Shown here: positions 8,722 to 18,927 of the stretch, one piece after another
Numbering within the stretch: position 1 is the first letter of the stretch
Layout: each line of letters opens with the position of its first letter
Source of the DNA: Tessaracoccus palaemonis
Lineage (GTDB): Bacteria; Actinomycetota; Actinomycetes; Propionibacteriales; Propionibacteriaceae
Reading direction: 5' to 3'
DNA length: 64,000 nucleotides
Assembly: GCF_019316905.1 (NCBI RefSeq)
Contig: NZ_CP079216.1
Coordinates: forward strand, 1,674,001-1,738,000
The notes under the pieces: generated by a model
The model's database searches: none
Told to the model about the DNA's origin: nothing
The model's input: the letters and a program-made list of their open reading frames with translations, nothing else
Program-made: the position numbers and the translations under genes

Positions 8722-9562
8722 GACCTCTCCTCCCGGCCGTCCGTACCGCTCCCACCGATGCCGCGACGACGGCGGCCATCGCCGTCAGTTCTGTATATCC
8801 CAGCACCTCACCGAGCACCAGCCACGCGAACACGGCGGCGGCCGCCGGCTCGAGGCTCATGAGGATCGAGAATGTCGACGCCCGGATCGTGCGCCTCGCG
8901 TTGAGCTCCAGGGCGTAGGGCACGACGCTGCTGAGCAGCGCGACCGCGGCTCCCACCAACAGCACGTGAGCGCTGCCCAGCCCGACGCCGCCCATCGCGA
9001 GTACGGGGCCGGCGAGTGTCAGCGCACCCAGGCTGCTGCCGACCGCCAGCCCCTCCACCCCGGCCCACCGGGTGCCCAGCGGCCCGGCCAGCGCGATGTA
9101 GCAGGCCCACAGCACCCCCGCGAGGAACGCGAACGCGACGCCGACGGGGTCCAGTTCCGCTCCGAAGGCCCCGAGCAGCACGACCCCGCCCGCCGCCAGA
9201 GCGACCCACAGAAGATCGATCAGTCGTCGGGATCCGATCACCGCCAGCGCGAGGGGGCCGATGAACTCCAGCGTGACCGCGACGCCGATCGGAATCCTCT
9301 CGAAGCTCAGGTAGATCGCCAGATTCATCCCCGAGAGGGACAGCCCGTAGGCGACGACGAGCAGCCAGTCCCGCGCAGTGCGGCCGCGGAGGCGGGGCCG
9401 GGCGATGGCGAGCAGCACGACGCTGGCGACCGCGGCCCGGAGGAAGGCCAGCGTCCAGGGCGAGGCCTCGTCGAAGACACCCTTGGCCAGCGCGGCCCCG
9501 AACTGCACGGACGCGATCGCGATGAGGACCAGCCCCACGGGGTGCGCCGCTACTCGTGCCAT
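8678..9562 (-). CDS. EamA/RhtA-type metabolite exporter
   Basis: A 294-residue inner-membrane protein of the drug/metabolite transporter superfamily with ten predicted helices in two EamA halves. The N-terminal pattern (GAALAKGVFDE, FLRAAVA, and the SFERIPIGVAVTLEFIGPLA stretch near 95-115) is that of RhtA-type exporters, which expel threonine, homoserine or related amino acids in E. coli. Substrate here is not determinable. It overlaps the downstream ybaK by 44 bases. Confidence 0.85.
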   Translation of the reverse strand: MARVAAHPVGLVLIAIASVQFGAALAKGVFDEASPWTLAFLRAAVASVVLLAIARPRLRGRTARDWLLVVAYGLSLSGMNLAIYLSFERIPIGVAVTLEFIGPLALAVIGSRRLIDLLWVALAAGGVVLLGAFGAELDPVGVAFAFLAGVLWACYIALAGPLGTRWAGVEGLAVGSSLGALTLAGPVLAMGGVGLGSAHVLLVGAAVALLSSVVPYALELNARRTIRASTFSILMSLEPAAAAVFAWLVLGEVLGYTELTAMAAVVAASVGAVRTAGRRGHGTQAAGDAGAQGA

Positions 9563-9690
9563 GCCGGCACGCTACCGTGCCGCTCCCGGTCAGTCCTGAC
9601 CGTGTCCGAGGCGACAGAGGCGAGCATCTGGAGAACGGACAACCACGACTGCGAGATGTGCCGCACGGAGGCCGGGACGGGGAACGAAAG

Positions 9691-9713
9691 AACCCCCAGC
9701 TGAGCTGGGGGTT
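9691..9713 (-). terminator. Rho-independent terminator of the tRNA operon
   Basis: A perfect 10-bp stem (9691-9700 with 9704-9713) and a 3-base loop. Read on the minus strand it lies just after tRNA-Val(GAC) and is followed by TTCTTTCGTTCC, a T-rich tail. Confidence 0.85.
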
Positions 9714-9722
9714 CATCGTCGG

Positions 9723-9794
9723 TGGGCGATGCCAGGTTTGAACTGGCGACCTCTTCCGTGTCAAGGAAGCGCGCTACCACTGCGCCAACCGCCC
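9723..9794 (-). tRNA. tRNA-Val (GAC)
   Basis: A 72-base cloverleaf: acceptor stem GGGCGGT/ATCGCCC, anticodon stem CTTCC/GGAAG with loop TTGACAC (anticodon GAC), T-loop TTCAAAC, discriminator A. The CCA end is not fully encoded (ACC then G). Last gene of the Gly-Cys-Val tRNA operon, one base after tRNA-Cys. Confidence 0.95.
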
Positions 9795-9795
9795 G

Positions 9796-9866
9796 AGGTG
9801 GAGACGGGATTTGAACCCGTGTACACGGATTTGCAGTCCGTTGCCTCGCCTCTCGGCCACTCCACC
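9796..9866 (-). tRNA. tRNA-Cys (GCA)
   Basis: A 71-base cloverleaf: acceptor GGTGGAG/CTCCACC, anticodon stem ACGGA/TCCGT with loop CTGCAAA (anticodon GCA), T-loop TTCAAAT, and the discriminator T expected for Cys. Middle gene of the tRNA operon. Confidence 0.95.
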
Positions 9867-9914
9867 GGGATGGAGGTTCACCCTCCCGGAGTGGGGGGAG
9901 AGACTTGATCTCCG

Positions 9915-9987
9915 AGCGGACGACGAGATTCGAACTCGCGACCCTCACCTTGGCAAGGTGATGCTCTACCAACTGAGCCACGTCCGC
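9915..9987 (-). tRNA. tRNA-Gly (GCC)
   Basis: A 73-base cloverleaf: acceptor GCGGACG/CGTCCGC, anticodon stem TCACC/GGTGA with loop TTGCCAA (anticodon GCC), T-loop TTCGAAT, discriminator T. First gene of the tRNA operon; the Gly-Cys-Val order is common in Actinobacteria. Confidence 0.95.
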
Positions 9988-10041
9988 ATTGCCCTGAACT
10001 TCGCTACCGGCCCTTGGCCTGCTCCGTTCGGCGCATGGAAA

Positions 10042-10071
10042 ACACTAGACCACCCGTGCCGGGGATGACAA
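10042..10071 (-). promoter_or_regulatory. Putative promoter of the tRNA-Gly-Cys-Val operon
   Basis: On the minus strand TTGTCA (10066-10071) and TAGTGT (10042-10047) are separated by 18 bases, a fair sigma-70/HrdB-type pair, 55 bases before tRNA-Gly. Confidence 0.55.
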
Positions 10072-10241
10072 ATCGGGGTGGGTGGACCGTGGCACCCGCC
10101 CCCCACGACCAGACCATCACACCTTGTCAACAGCGAGTTCAGCGCTCTCAAGAACGGTCGTGCCCCGGCGTGTCGCCTCGCCGCCGGGCCGCCACCTTCC
10201 ACCCCTCAGCTCGCCCCAGGCGCCCCTCCTCCACCCGCAGA

Positions 10242-10331
10242 CGCCAACGAGATTCCCCAGTCGCCAACGAAGTTCACCGCCGCCAACGATATTTGCGTGA
10301 ATAGCGTTGGCGTCCGTTGATTTCGTTGGCG
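10242..10331. repeat. Cluster of five CGCCAACGA-type repeats, direct and inverted
   Basis: CGCCAACGA occurs at 10242-10250, 10262-10270 and 10281-10289 (about 20-bp steps), then its reverse complement at 10323-10331, with a near copy of the inverted form at 10304-10312. The outer copies form a 10-bp inverted repeat (10241-10250 with 10323-10332), and 10281-10288 pairs with 10305-10312 around a 16-base AT-rich loop. Function unknown. Confidence 0.8.
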
Positions 10332-10412
10332 TCCTTGGGAAGGCCGACGCAGGAGGGGCGTCCTTGGGAGGGCGACGCAGGAGAGGCGACGCAGGAGAGG
10401 CGACGCGGGAGA
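10329..10412. repeat. Tandem repeats: two 27-28-bp units, then three 14-bp units
   Basis: Two imperfect copies of a unit starting GGCGTCCTTGGGA (from 10329 and from 10357) run into three head-to-tail copies of GGCGACGCAGGAGA (10371-10384, 10385-10398, 10399-10412, the last with one change). The shared GACGCAGGAG core links both repeat types. Confidence 0.8.
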
Positions 10413-10474
10413 GGGTGCCCGGGCTCGACGACGGGGCGGCATTGTCACCCCTTCGCCACGGTCGAGATCACCGG

Positions 10475-10504
10475 TTCGCAATCCGGACAAGGTTGCACTA
10501 GACT
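10475..10504 (+). promoter_or_regulatory. Putative promoter of tRNA-Val (CAC)
   Basis: TTCGCA (10475-10480) and TAGACT (10499-10504) with 18-base spacing; the likely start site falls about 6 bases before the tRNA. Confidence 0.45.
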
Positions 10505-10516
10505 CCCTTCTCGCTG

Positions 10517-10588
10517 GGGCGATTGGCGCAGTGGTAGCGCGCTTCGTTCACACCGAAGAGGTCGGCGGTTCGAAACCGCCATCGCCCA
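10517..10588 (+). tRNA. tRNA-Val (CAC)
   Basis: A 72-base cloverleaf: acceptor GGGCGAT/ATCGCCC, anticodon stem CTTCG/CGAAG with loop TTCACAC (anticodon CAC), T-loop TTCGAAA, discriminator A, no encoded CCA. It is closely similar to the tRNA-Val(GAC) gene about 0.8 kb away on the other strand. Confidence 0.95.
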
Positions 10589-10658
10589 CGCTGGTTCCTG
10601 ACGGAACCCACTACCCCGCCGCGTGCAACGGTGCGCGGGTACGTCGGAAAGCGAGGCC

Positions 10659-11429
10659 ATGACAGCACCTGCCATCGTGCTCGTGACCTCCGGCCCTGAG
10701 GAGCCCGGCGTCGCAGAGACCCTCTCCACCATCGTCACGTCGCTGCGCCATGCGCGCCGAGACCTGAAGGTACACATCGGGCGTGTCGACGGCGAGCCCA
10801 ACATCTCCGACATCCTTGCGGGCCTGGCGAGCCGCGACGTCGCCGAGGCGGTCCTCGTCCCGCTCGATCTCGTGTCGGCGGCCAGCCACGACGAACGACT
10901 CGCCACGCTCGCTCACTCCCCTGACATCCGGGTGGCCGTGTCACGCCCCATCGGGCCGACCAGCGAACTCCTGAACATCCTGGACGGGCGGGTGCGGGAG
11001 GCGCTGCACCGCAACGGGGCGCTCGAGATCGACGGGCTCGTGCTCGCGGCCCCGGCCCACGGAGACCTGCGCGGCACGTCCCTGCTCGGCCGCCGCGCAC
11101 GGCAGTGGGCCGCGCATCACCGCCTGCCCGTGCAGCTGGCCACCGACGACGGTGACGGTCGAGCGACCGCGACGGCGGTTGCGTCGCTGCGCGCCCAGGG
11201 CCGCCGGCACATCACCGTGGCAGCCATGTACCTCACACCCACGGTGCAGTACCACACGATGGCCCACGCGGGCGCCCGTGCCGGCGCGATCGCGGTGACC
11301 GCACCCATCGGCGATTCCGAGCAGCTGAGGCTGCTGATCCTGGCACGGTACGCGTTCGGCGCCATGGAGCTGCTCGACGGAACCCCGACGCAGCTTCCGC
11401 TCGAGTCGGACGACGACGAGGACGCGTGA
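10659..11429 (+). CDS. CbiX/SirB-like chelatase-family protein
   Basis: A 256-residue protein with the two-lobed fold of the CbiX/SirB class of sirohydrochlorin chelatases, which insert Co or Fe into tetrapyrroles. The second lobe keeps an APAHGD motif (about 130-135) where family members have a GHGS-type metal-binding motif, followed by a VAAMYLTPTVQYH segment near 190-202. The first lobe has lost the usual HGSR motif (it reads TSGPEEPG), so activity is uncertain. The tail is very acidic. Start chosen at 10659 after GGAAAGCGAGG. No other cobalamin or siroheme gene is adjacent. Confidence 0.65.
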   Translation: MTAPAIVLVTSGPEEPGVAETLSTIVTSLRHARRDLKVHIGRVDGEPNISDILAGLASRDVAEAVLVPLDLVSAASHDERLATLAHSPDIRVAVSRPIGPTSELLNILDGRVREALHRNGALEIDGLVLAAPAHGDLRGTSLLGRRARQWAAHHRLPVQLATDDGDGRATATAVASLRAQGRRHITVAAMYLTPTVQYHTMAHAGARAGAIAVTAPIGDSEQLRLLILARYAFGAMELLDGTPTQLPLESDDDEDA

Positions 11430-11466
11430 GCCTGGTCCGGTTGCCCGGCGAGCTACGATCGCGGGC

Positions 11467-11883
11467 ATGACCGAGGAGTACATGCCGAAGCTCACCAGGC
11501 CGGACAGTCAGTGGCGTGAGCAGCTGAGCCAGCTCGAGTACCAGGTGCTCCGCCAGGGCGGCACCGAGGCGCCGTTCACGGGTGAGTACACCGACACCGT
11601 CGACGAGGGCGTCTACGAATGCCGAGCCTGCGGTGCGGAGCTGTTCCGCAGCACCACGAAGTTCGCGTCGCACTGCGGTTGGCCGAGCTTCTTTGCGCCG
11701 CTCGCCGAGGACCGCGTCCGCTACCTGCGCGACGACTCGCTACCCGGCCGCGTGCGCACAGAGGTCCGCTGCGCCGCCTGCGACTCCCACCTCGGTCACG
11801 TCTTCGAGGGCGAGGGCTACGAGACCCCCACCGATCTGAGGTACTGCATCAACTCCGTGTCGCTACGCCTTCGGCGCGACTGA
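11467..11883 (+). CDS. msrB: Peptide-methionine (R)-S-oxide reductase
   Basis: A 138-residue MsrB that reduces the R epimer of methionine sulfoxide in oxidised proteins. Structural zinc is held by C52/C55 and C102/C105. The catalytic cysteine is C127 in RYCINS, and C70 in the SHCGWPSF motif is placed to resolve the disulphide. Full length for a stand-alone MsrB. It lies 37 bases after the chelatase-like gene on the same strand. Confidence 0.95.
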   Translation: MTEEYMPKLTRPDSQWREQLSQLEYQVLRQGGTEAPFTGEYTDTVDEGVYECRACGAELFRSTTKFASHCGWPSFFAPLAEDRVRYLRDDSLPGRVRTEVRCAACDSHLGHVFEGEGYETPTDLRYCINSVSLRLRRD

Positions 11884-11931
11884 CCGGCGCGTCCACCGTC
11901 GATCCCGGCCGCCCGGCCCTAGTCTTCCTGT

Positions 11932-12513
11932 GTGGCAGCCAACGTGACAAGCCTCGTCCCCGAGGGCTTCGCCCGCGCTCTCACCGAGCTGCGGGACATG
12001 CACTGGCGAGGCGACCTCCGCATCGACGAGATCGGCTCTCCGCAGCGCATCGCGCCCCACTCCGTCGCGATCGCCGGCGAGCTCACCGGGCCGGACGATC
12101 CACTGGCCACCGGGCGGCTCATCCTGTTGCATGACCCGCTCGGCAACCAGGCATGGGGAGGCACGTTCCGACTCGTCACCTATGTCCGTGCCGAGGTCGA
12201 CCTCGAGATGGTCGTGGACCCTCTGCTGCCCGACGTCGCCTGGTCGTGGTTCACCGACGCCCTGCAGACGCACGACTGCTCGGCCGATGCGTTGGCCGGC
12301 ACCGTCACCGCGTCGTACGGCCGTGGGTTCGGCGAGATGACCGACGCCGACCGGGCCGAGGTCGAGCTGCGCAGTTCCTGGACGCCGGGACTCGATCCGA
12401 GTCGCCCTCTCACACCGCACCTGGAGGCCTGGCAGGAGCTTCTGCTGATGGTCGCCGGCGAACCACCGCTGCCGCCCGACATCGCGGCCTTCCCGACGGG
12501 GCGACGCTCATGA
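11932..12513 (+). CDS. DUF3000 family protein
   Basis: A 193-residue protein of the actinobacterial DUF3000 family, recognisable from the SLVPEGFARAL start, the APHSVAIAGEL segment near 42-52 and the conserved WFTDAL region. No function is known. GTG start at 11932. It overlaps the RNase D start by 4 bases (ATGA), and this DUF3000-rnd pairing is conserved across Actinobacteria (Rv2680-Rv2681 in M. tuberculosis), so a role linked to RNA processing is possible but unproven. Confidence 0.85.
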   Translation: MAANVTSLVPEGFARALTELRDMHWRGDLRIDEIGSPQRIAPHSVAIAGELTGPDDPLATGRLILLHDPLGNQAWGGTFRLVTYVRAEVDLEMVVDPLLPDVAWSWFTDALQTHDCSADALAGTVTASYGRGFGEMTDADRAEVELRSSWTPGLDPSRPLTPHLEAWQELLLMVAGEPPLPPDIAAFPTGRRS

Positions 12514-13712
12514 GCTACATCGAATCCTCCCGCGAGCCTCTGCGGCCCGTCGTCTCGACTGCCGCCGACTTCGACCGGTGCCTCGTCTCGCTGGCCGACG
12601 CGACGGGCCCCGTCGCGTTCGACACCGAACGCGCCCACGGCCACCGCTACTGGCCCAAGGCCTATCTTCTGCAGATCCGCCGTGCGGGGGCGGGCACCTG
12701 GCTGATCGACCCCGTCGCCTTCGAGGGCACCCGCACCGACCTCTCCGACCTCGTCACCGTCTGCCGCGACGCCACCTGGCTGATCCACGCGGCCAGCCAG
12801 GACCTGCCGTGCATGACGGAACTCGGCATCGTGCCTCCCAGCGTCTTCGACACCGAACTCGCCGCCCGCCTCCTCGGCAAACCCGGGGCCGGCCTCGGCC
12901 CGCTGCTCGAGGGGGAGCTCGGCATCCAGCTCCGGAAGGCCCACTCTGCCGACAACTGGTCGAGGCGACCGCTGCCGGAGTCGTGGCTCATCTACGCCGC
13001 CCTCGACGTCGACTACCTGCTCGAGCTGGCCGAGGCTCTTTCGACGCAGCTCGAAACGACGGGGCGCCTCGAGTGGGCGCTGCAGGAGAGCGCCGAGGAG
13101 CTCGTACGCTACACCGCCCCTCCGGTCCCGCGCGTCGATCCCTGGCGTCGCCTCAAGGAGATCACCACGCTCAAGACCGTCCGACAGCTGGCGGTCGCCC
13201 GGGCCCTGTGGGAGGCACGGGACGCGATCGCGCAGCGGCGAGACCGTCCCCCGGGCTGGATCCTCCCGGACTCCGCGATCATCGAGGCGGCCTCCCGCTC
13301 GCGCGACGAGATCCCGACGCGCGAGTCGCTGCGCCGGGTCTCCGCCTTCGCCGGGACACCGGGCGCCAGGTGGATGAACGACTGGCTCCGCGCACTCGAC
13401 GACCTGCGCGACGCTCCCGAGTCGACGTATCCTCCGCGTCGGGTCAGGACGACGGGCATCCCGCAGCCCAGGACCTGGGAGCGGATCAATCCGGACGCCG
13501 CCCGGCGATGGTCGCTGGTCCGGCCGCTGGTCGAGGAGCTGGCCTGCGATCTCGGTGGCCTGCAGGCGAGCCTGATCGCTCCCCCGCAGGTGCTGCAGGA
13601 GGCCCTCTTCACCGAGGTGCATCCGAGCGCCGACGACCTGACACGGCTGGGCGCCCGCCCCTGGCAGGTGGAGTTCCTCGCACCGTTGATCGATCAGGCG
13701 CTCGGCGCCTGA
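12510..13712 (+). CDS. rnd: Ribonuclease D (DEDDy exonuclease with HRDC domain)
   Basis: A 400-residue 3'-5' exoribonuclease acting on tRNA precursors and other stable RNA. The DEDDy catalytic set is visible: D38 and E40 in FDTE, D98 in AASQD, and Y162/D166 in IYAALDVDYL. An HRDC domain follows at about 205-285, then a second helical C-terminal domain typical of actinobacterial RNase D. The ATG overlaps the DUF3000 stop; a longer in-frame reading begins inside DUF3000 and is rejected. Confidence 0.92.
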   Translation: MSYIESSREPLRPVVSTAADFDRCLVSLADATGPVAFDTERAHGHRYWPKAYLLQIRRAGAGTWLIDPVAFEGTRTDLSDLVTVCRDATWLIHAASQDLPCMTELGIVPPSVFDTELAARLLGKPGAGLGPLLEGELGIQLRKAHSADNWSRRPLPESWLIYAALDVDYLLELAEALSTQLETTGRLEWALQESAEELVRYTAPPVPRVDPWRRLKEITTLKTVRQLAVARALWEARDAIAQRRDRPPGWILPDSAIIEAASRSRDEIPTRESLRRVSAFAGTPGARWMNDWLRALDDLRDAPESTYPPRRVRTTGIPQPRTWERINPDAARRWSLVRPLVEELACDLGGLQASLIAPPQVLQEALFTEVHPSADDLTRLGARPWQVEFLAPLIDQALGA

Positions 13713-13724
13713 CCTACGGGCCCG

Positions 13725-15653
13725 TCAGGCCGAGCGCTGCCGGGAGACGTCGCTGGCGTCGTCGGCACCGAGGACGGCGTCGAGCACCGTGAGGGTGATC
13801 TTCGGCGCCGTCAGGCCGATCTCGTCCAGGACCTCATCGCGGGAGCCCTGACTGAGGAACTGCTTCGGCACGCCGAAGGCCAGCACCCGGCTCGGGGCGC
13901 CGATCCTGTGCAGAGCCGCCTCCACGCGCTCCCCGACGCCGCCGTCGACCAGCCCGTCCTCGAGCGTGACGACCAGGTCGTGGGACGACGCGAGCCCGAC
14001 CAGGGTGCCGCTGACGGGCAGCGCCCAGAGCGGGTCGACGACCGTGGCGGTGATGCCCTGGCTGCAGAGCCTGTCGGCCACAGCCAGCCCGAGCCCGGCG
14101 AACTGCCCGATGGCGACGATGAGGACCGTCGCGTCCTCACCGTGGTGCAGAACGTCGACGCGGTCAGGCGCCTCCCCGTGATGGGCGACGGCCGGCAGCT
14201 CGTCGGGGAGGCGTTCCTTGGAGTAGCGCACGACCGTCACGGCGTCGTCGACGTCGACCGCGCGGTCGAGTGCGTCGACGAGGCGGGCCTGGTCGCGAGG
14301 GGCCGCGAGCTGCAGCCCCGGCACGATGCCGAGCATCGCCATGTCCCACATCCCGTTGTGGCTGGGGCCGTCGGAGCCGGTGACGCCGGCGCGGTCGAGT
14401 GCGATGGTGATGCCGACCCGGTGCAGCGCGGCGTCCATCAGCACCTGGTCGAAGGCGCGGTTGAGGAAGGTGGCGTACAGCGCGACGACGGGGTGCAGCC
14501 CCGTCCTGGCCATGCCTGCGGCCGACGTGATGGCGTGCTGCTCGGCGATGCCGACGTCGAAGATGCGCTCAGGGAAGGCCGCCGCGAAGCGGCCCAGCCC
14601 GACGGGGTTCAGCATGGCCGCGGTGATGGCGACGACGTCGCGACGCCGCTGACCGAGCCGCACCATGGCCTCGGCGAACGCGTCGGTCCAGGTGGCCTGC
14701 ACGGAGGCTGACAGCGGCTCGCCGGTGAACTCGTTGATCTTGCCGACCGCGTGGAAGCGGTCCTCCTCGTTCTGCTCCGCGGCAAGGAACCCGCGCCCCT
14801 TGCGGGTGACGCAGTGCACGATGACCGGACCGGGATACTGCCTGGCCTGCTCGAGGTGGTTCGTGAGCGCCGTGATGTCATGCCCGTCGATGGGGCCGGT
14901 GTACTTGATGCCCAGATCGGAGAACATCGACTGCGGCGCCAGGACGTCCTTCACACCCGTCTTGAACCCGTGCATCAGGTCGTAGACGGGGCGGCCGAAG
15001 ATCGGCATCCGCATCACCGAACGTTTGATGAGTGACAGCGTCTGCTCGTAGCGATGGTCGGTGCGCAGGCCTGCCAGGTGGTTCGCCAGCCCGCCCACCG
15101 TCGGCGTGTAGGAGCGACCGTTATCGTTGACGATGATGACGAGCCTCAGGTCGTCGTTGTCGGCGATGTCGTTGAGCGCCTCCCAGGCCATGCCACCGGT
15201 CAGGGCACCGTCGCCCACGACCGCGACGACCGTGCGTTCCTCGCCGCTCAGCCTGAACCCCTTGGCCATGCCTTCCGCCCAGCTCAGCGCGGTGGATGCG
15301 TGGGAGTTTGCCACCCAGTCGTGCTCCGACTCAGCCGGCTCGGGATAACCCGACAGGCCGCCACGCTGACGCAGGTGGTCGAACTGCGAGGCGCGCCCGG
15401 TGAGGATCTTGTGGACGTAGCTCTGGTGACCGGTGTCGAAGATGATCGGGTCGCGCGGTGAGTCGAACACCTTGTGGATGGCCATGGTCAGCTCGACGAC
15501 ACCGAGGTTGGGCCCGAGGTGCCCTCCCGTCCGGCTGACCTTGGTGATCAGGAAGGAGCGGATCTCGTCGGCGAGCTGTTCCAGCTGACGCCGGGACAGC
15601 GCCCGCAGGTCACGGGGACTGCTGATCGACTCCAACAACGACATAGGTGTCAT
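13725..15653 (-). CDS. dxs: 1-deoxy-D-xylulose-5-phosphate synthase
   Basis: A 642-residue thiamine-diphosphate enzyme that condenses pyruvate and glyceraldehyde 3-phosphate, the first step of the MEP isoprenoid pathway. Marks: GGHLGPNLG near 43-51, DTGHQSYVHK near 73-82, the ThDP motif GDGALTGGM near 147-155, and the transketolase pyrimidine domain with DVGIAEQHA near 367-375. Full length. Three residues into the protein there is a second ATG (15644) that could be the true start. Convergent with rnd, with only 12 bases between stops. Confidence 0.95.
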   Translation of the reverse strand: MTPMSLLESISSPRDLRALSRRQLEQLADEIRSFLITKVSRTGGHLGPNLGVVELTMAIHKVFDSPRDPIIFDTGHQSYVHKILTGRASQFDHLRQRGGLSGYPEPAESEHDWVANSHASTALSWAEGMAKGFRLSGEERTVVAVVGDGALTGGMAWEALNDIADNDDLRLVIIVNDNGRSYTPTVGGLANHLAGLRTDHRYEQTLSLIKRSVMRMPIFGRPVYDLMHGFKTGVKDVLAPQSMFSDLGIKYTGPIDGHDITALTNHLEQARQYPGPVIVHCVTRKGRGFLAAEQNEEDRFHAVGKINEFTGEPLSASVQATWTDAFAEAMVRLGQRRRDVVAITAAMLNPVGLGRFAAAFPERIFDVGIAEQHAITSAAGMARTGLHPVVALYATFLNRAFDQVLMDAALHRVGITIALDRAGVTGSDGPSHNGMWDMAMLGIVPGLQLAAPRDQARLVDALDRAVDVDDAVTVVRYSKERLPDELPAVAHHGEAPDRVDVLHHGEDATVLIVAIGQFAGLGLAVADRLCSQGITATVVDPLWALPVSGTLVGLASSHDLVVTLEDGLVDGGVGERVEAALHRIGAPSRVLAFGVPKQFLSQGSRDEVLDEIGLTAPKITLTVLDAVLGADDASDVSRQRSA

Positions 15654-15713
15654 CTTACGGCCAAGCGAACCGGCCGGTTGACGCCGCGCCCCATCGCCCC
15701 GGACCGCGACGGC

Positions 15714-16112
15714 TCACAGTCGAGGCACGAACCGGACGTCGCGCAGCGCCTGATCCACCAGATCCACTCCCCTGGCGACCCGCACCAGGCGCGCCTCCTC
15801 CTGCTGCAGCACGGCGGCCGTCTGATCGACCGTGCCGGTGTCGACCAGCCCGGTGAGCGACGTGCGCACCCCCGCCAGCGCGGAACGGGTGGCCGCCAGC
15901 TGCGACGCGAGGAACTCCTTCGCCAGCCGGGCCAGCACCACGGGATGGCGACGCAGCACCGGGTAGCCGCGGTACTCGGCCGGGCAGGAGTCGAGCAGGA
16001 AGCTCTCGGCGCTGGACTGCCACCCGGGCGAGCCTGGCGGGCGGACCGATCCCGGCCAGCCGGGCGGCACGTAGACGCGGATCACATCTTCTTCATCGAA
16101 CATGTGTTCCAT
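15714..16112 (-). CDS. Conserved actinobacterial protein of unknown function
   Basis: A 132-residue soluble protein. The N-terminal third has a RVYVPPGWP segment and a CPAEYRGYPVLRRHPVVLARLA block that I recall from uncharacterised actinobacterial proteins; the rest is two or three long amphipathic helices. No catalytic motif is evident. Starts at 16112 and 16103 are both possible; homologues as I remember them begin near the RVYVPP segment, which favours the shorter form. A LexA-like box covers both start codons (16096-16111). It lies between dxs and acnA, after the acnA terminator. Confidence 0.65.
   Translation of the reverse strand: MEHMFDEEDVIRVYVPPGWPGSVRPPGSPGWQSSAESFLLDSCPAEYRGYPVLRRHPVVLARLAKEFLASQLAATRSALAGVRTSLTGLVDTGTVDQTAAVLQQEEARLVRVARGVDLVDQALRDVRFVPRL
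16096..16111 (-). promoter_or_regulatory. LexA-like (SOS) box at the start of the 15714-16112 gene
   Basis: TCGAACATGTGTTCCA carries the actinobacterial SOS core GAAC-N4-GTTC with matching flanking bases (CGAAC, GTTCC). It overlaps the possible start codons. A second palindrome, GTGTTC-CATT-GAACAC (16104-16119), shares its right half. Confidence 0.4.
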
Positions 16113-16147
16113 TGAACACCCGGGGGCCGACAGAATCCAGACGCGGC

Positions 16148-16183
16148 GACGGGGCCGCGTCCGGGAAGGGACGCGACCCCGTC
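16148..16183 (-). terminator. Hairpin terminator after acnA
   Basis: Arms 16148-16162 and 16169-16183 pair over 15 positions with one mismatch and a 6-base loop, 17 bases past the acnA stop. There is no long T tract, as is common at high GC. Confidence 0.55.
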
Positions 16184-16199
16184 GAGGTCGGTTGGCGGG

Positions 16200-18878
<2,679 letters not shown>

Positions 18879-18909
18879 CGTTCTCCTCATCGTCAGCGAT
18901 CCACGAAGT

Positions 18910-18927
18910 TATCTTGACATCAAGATA
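18910..18927. promoter_or_regulatory. 18-bp perfect palindrome in the acnA promoter region
   Basis: TATCTTGA-CA-TCAAGATA, an 8-2-8 inverted repeat in otherwise GC-rich DNA, 32 bp before acnA. The shape fits a dimeric repressor such as a MarR- or TetR-type protein; Streptomyces TamR (MarR family) is reported to act on the aconitase gene. Confidence 0.6.

Larger units (their letters stand above)
9988..10516. other. Gene-free 530-bp interval between tRNA genes
   Basis: No convincing protein gene lies here. Short open frames on both strands are low-complexity Arg/Pro/Ser translations of repeats. The interval holds the promoter of the Gly-Cys-Val operon at its left, a cluster of CGCCAACGA repeats (10242-10331), a 14-bp tandem repeat (10371-10412) and a probable promoter for tRNA-Val(CAC) at its right. 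Confidence 0.75.

Noticed and set aside
10241-10412. CRISPR array
   Set aside because: Repeats are 9-14 bp, partly inverted or directly abutting, with no spacers of regular length and no cas genes.
10206-10490. Short open frames in the tRNA gap as possible small proteins
   Set aside because: They are translations of the repeat arrays, exist in several frames at once, and lack ribosome sites.
12180-13622. 480-codon open frame antisense to DUF3000 and rnd
   Set aside because: No recognisable domain; the sense genes have all catalytic residues.
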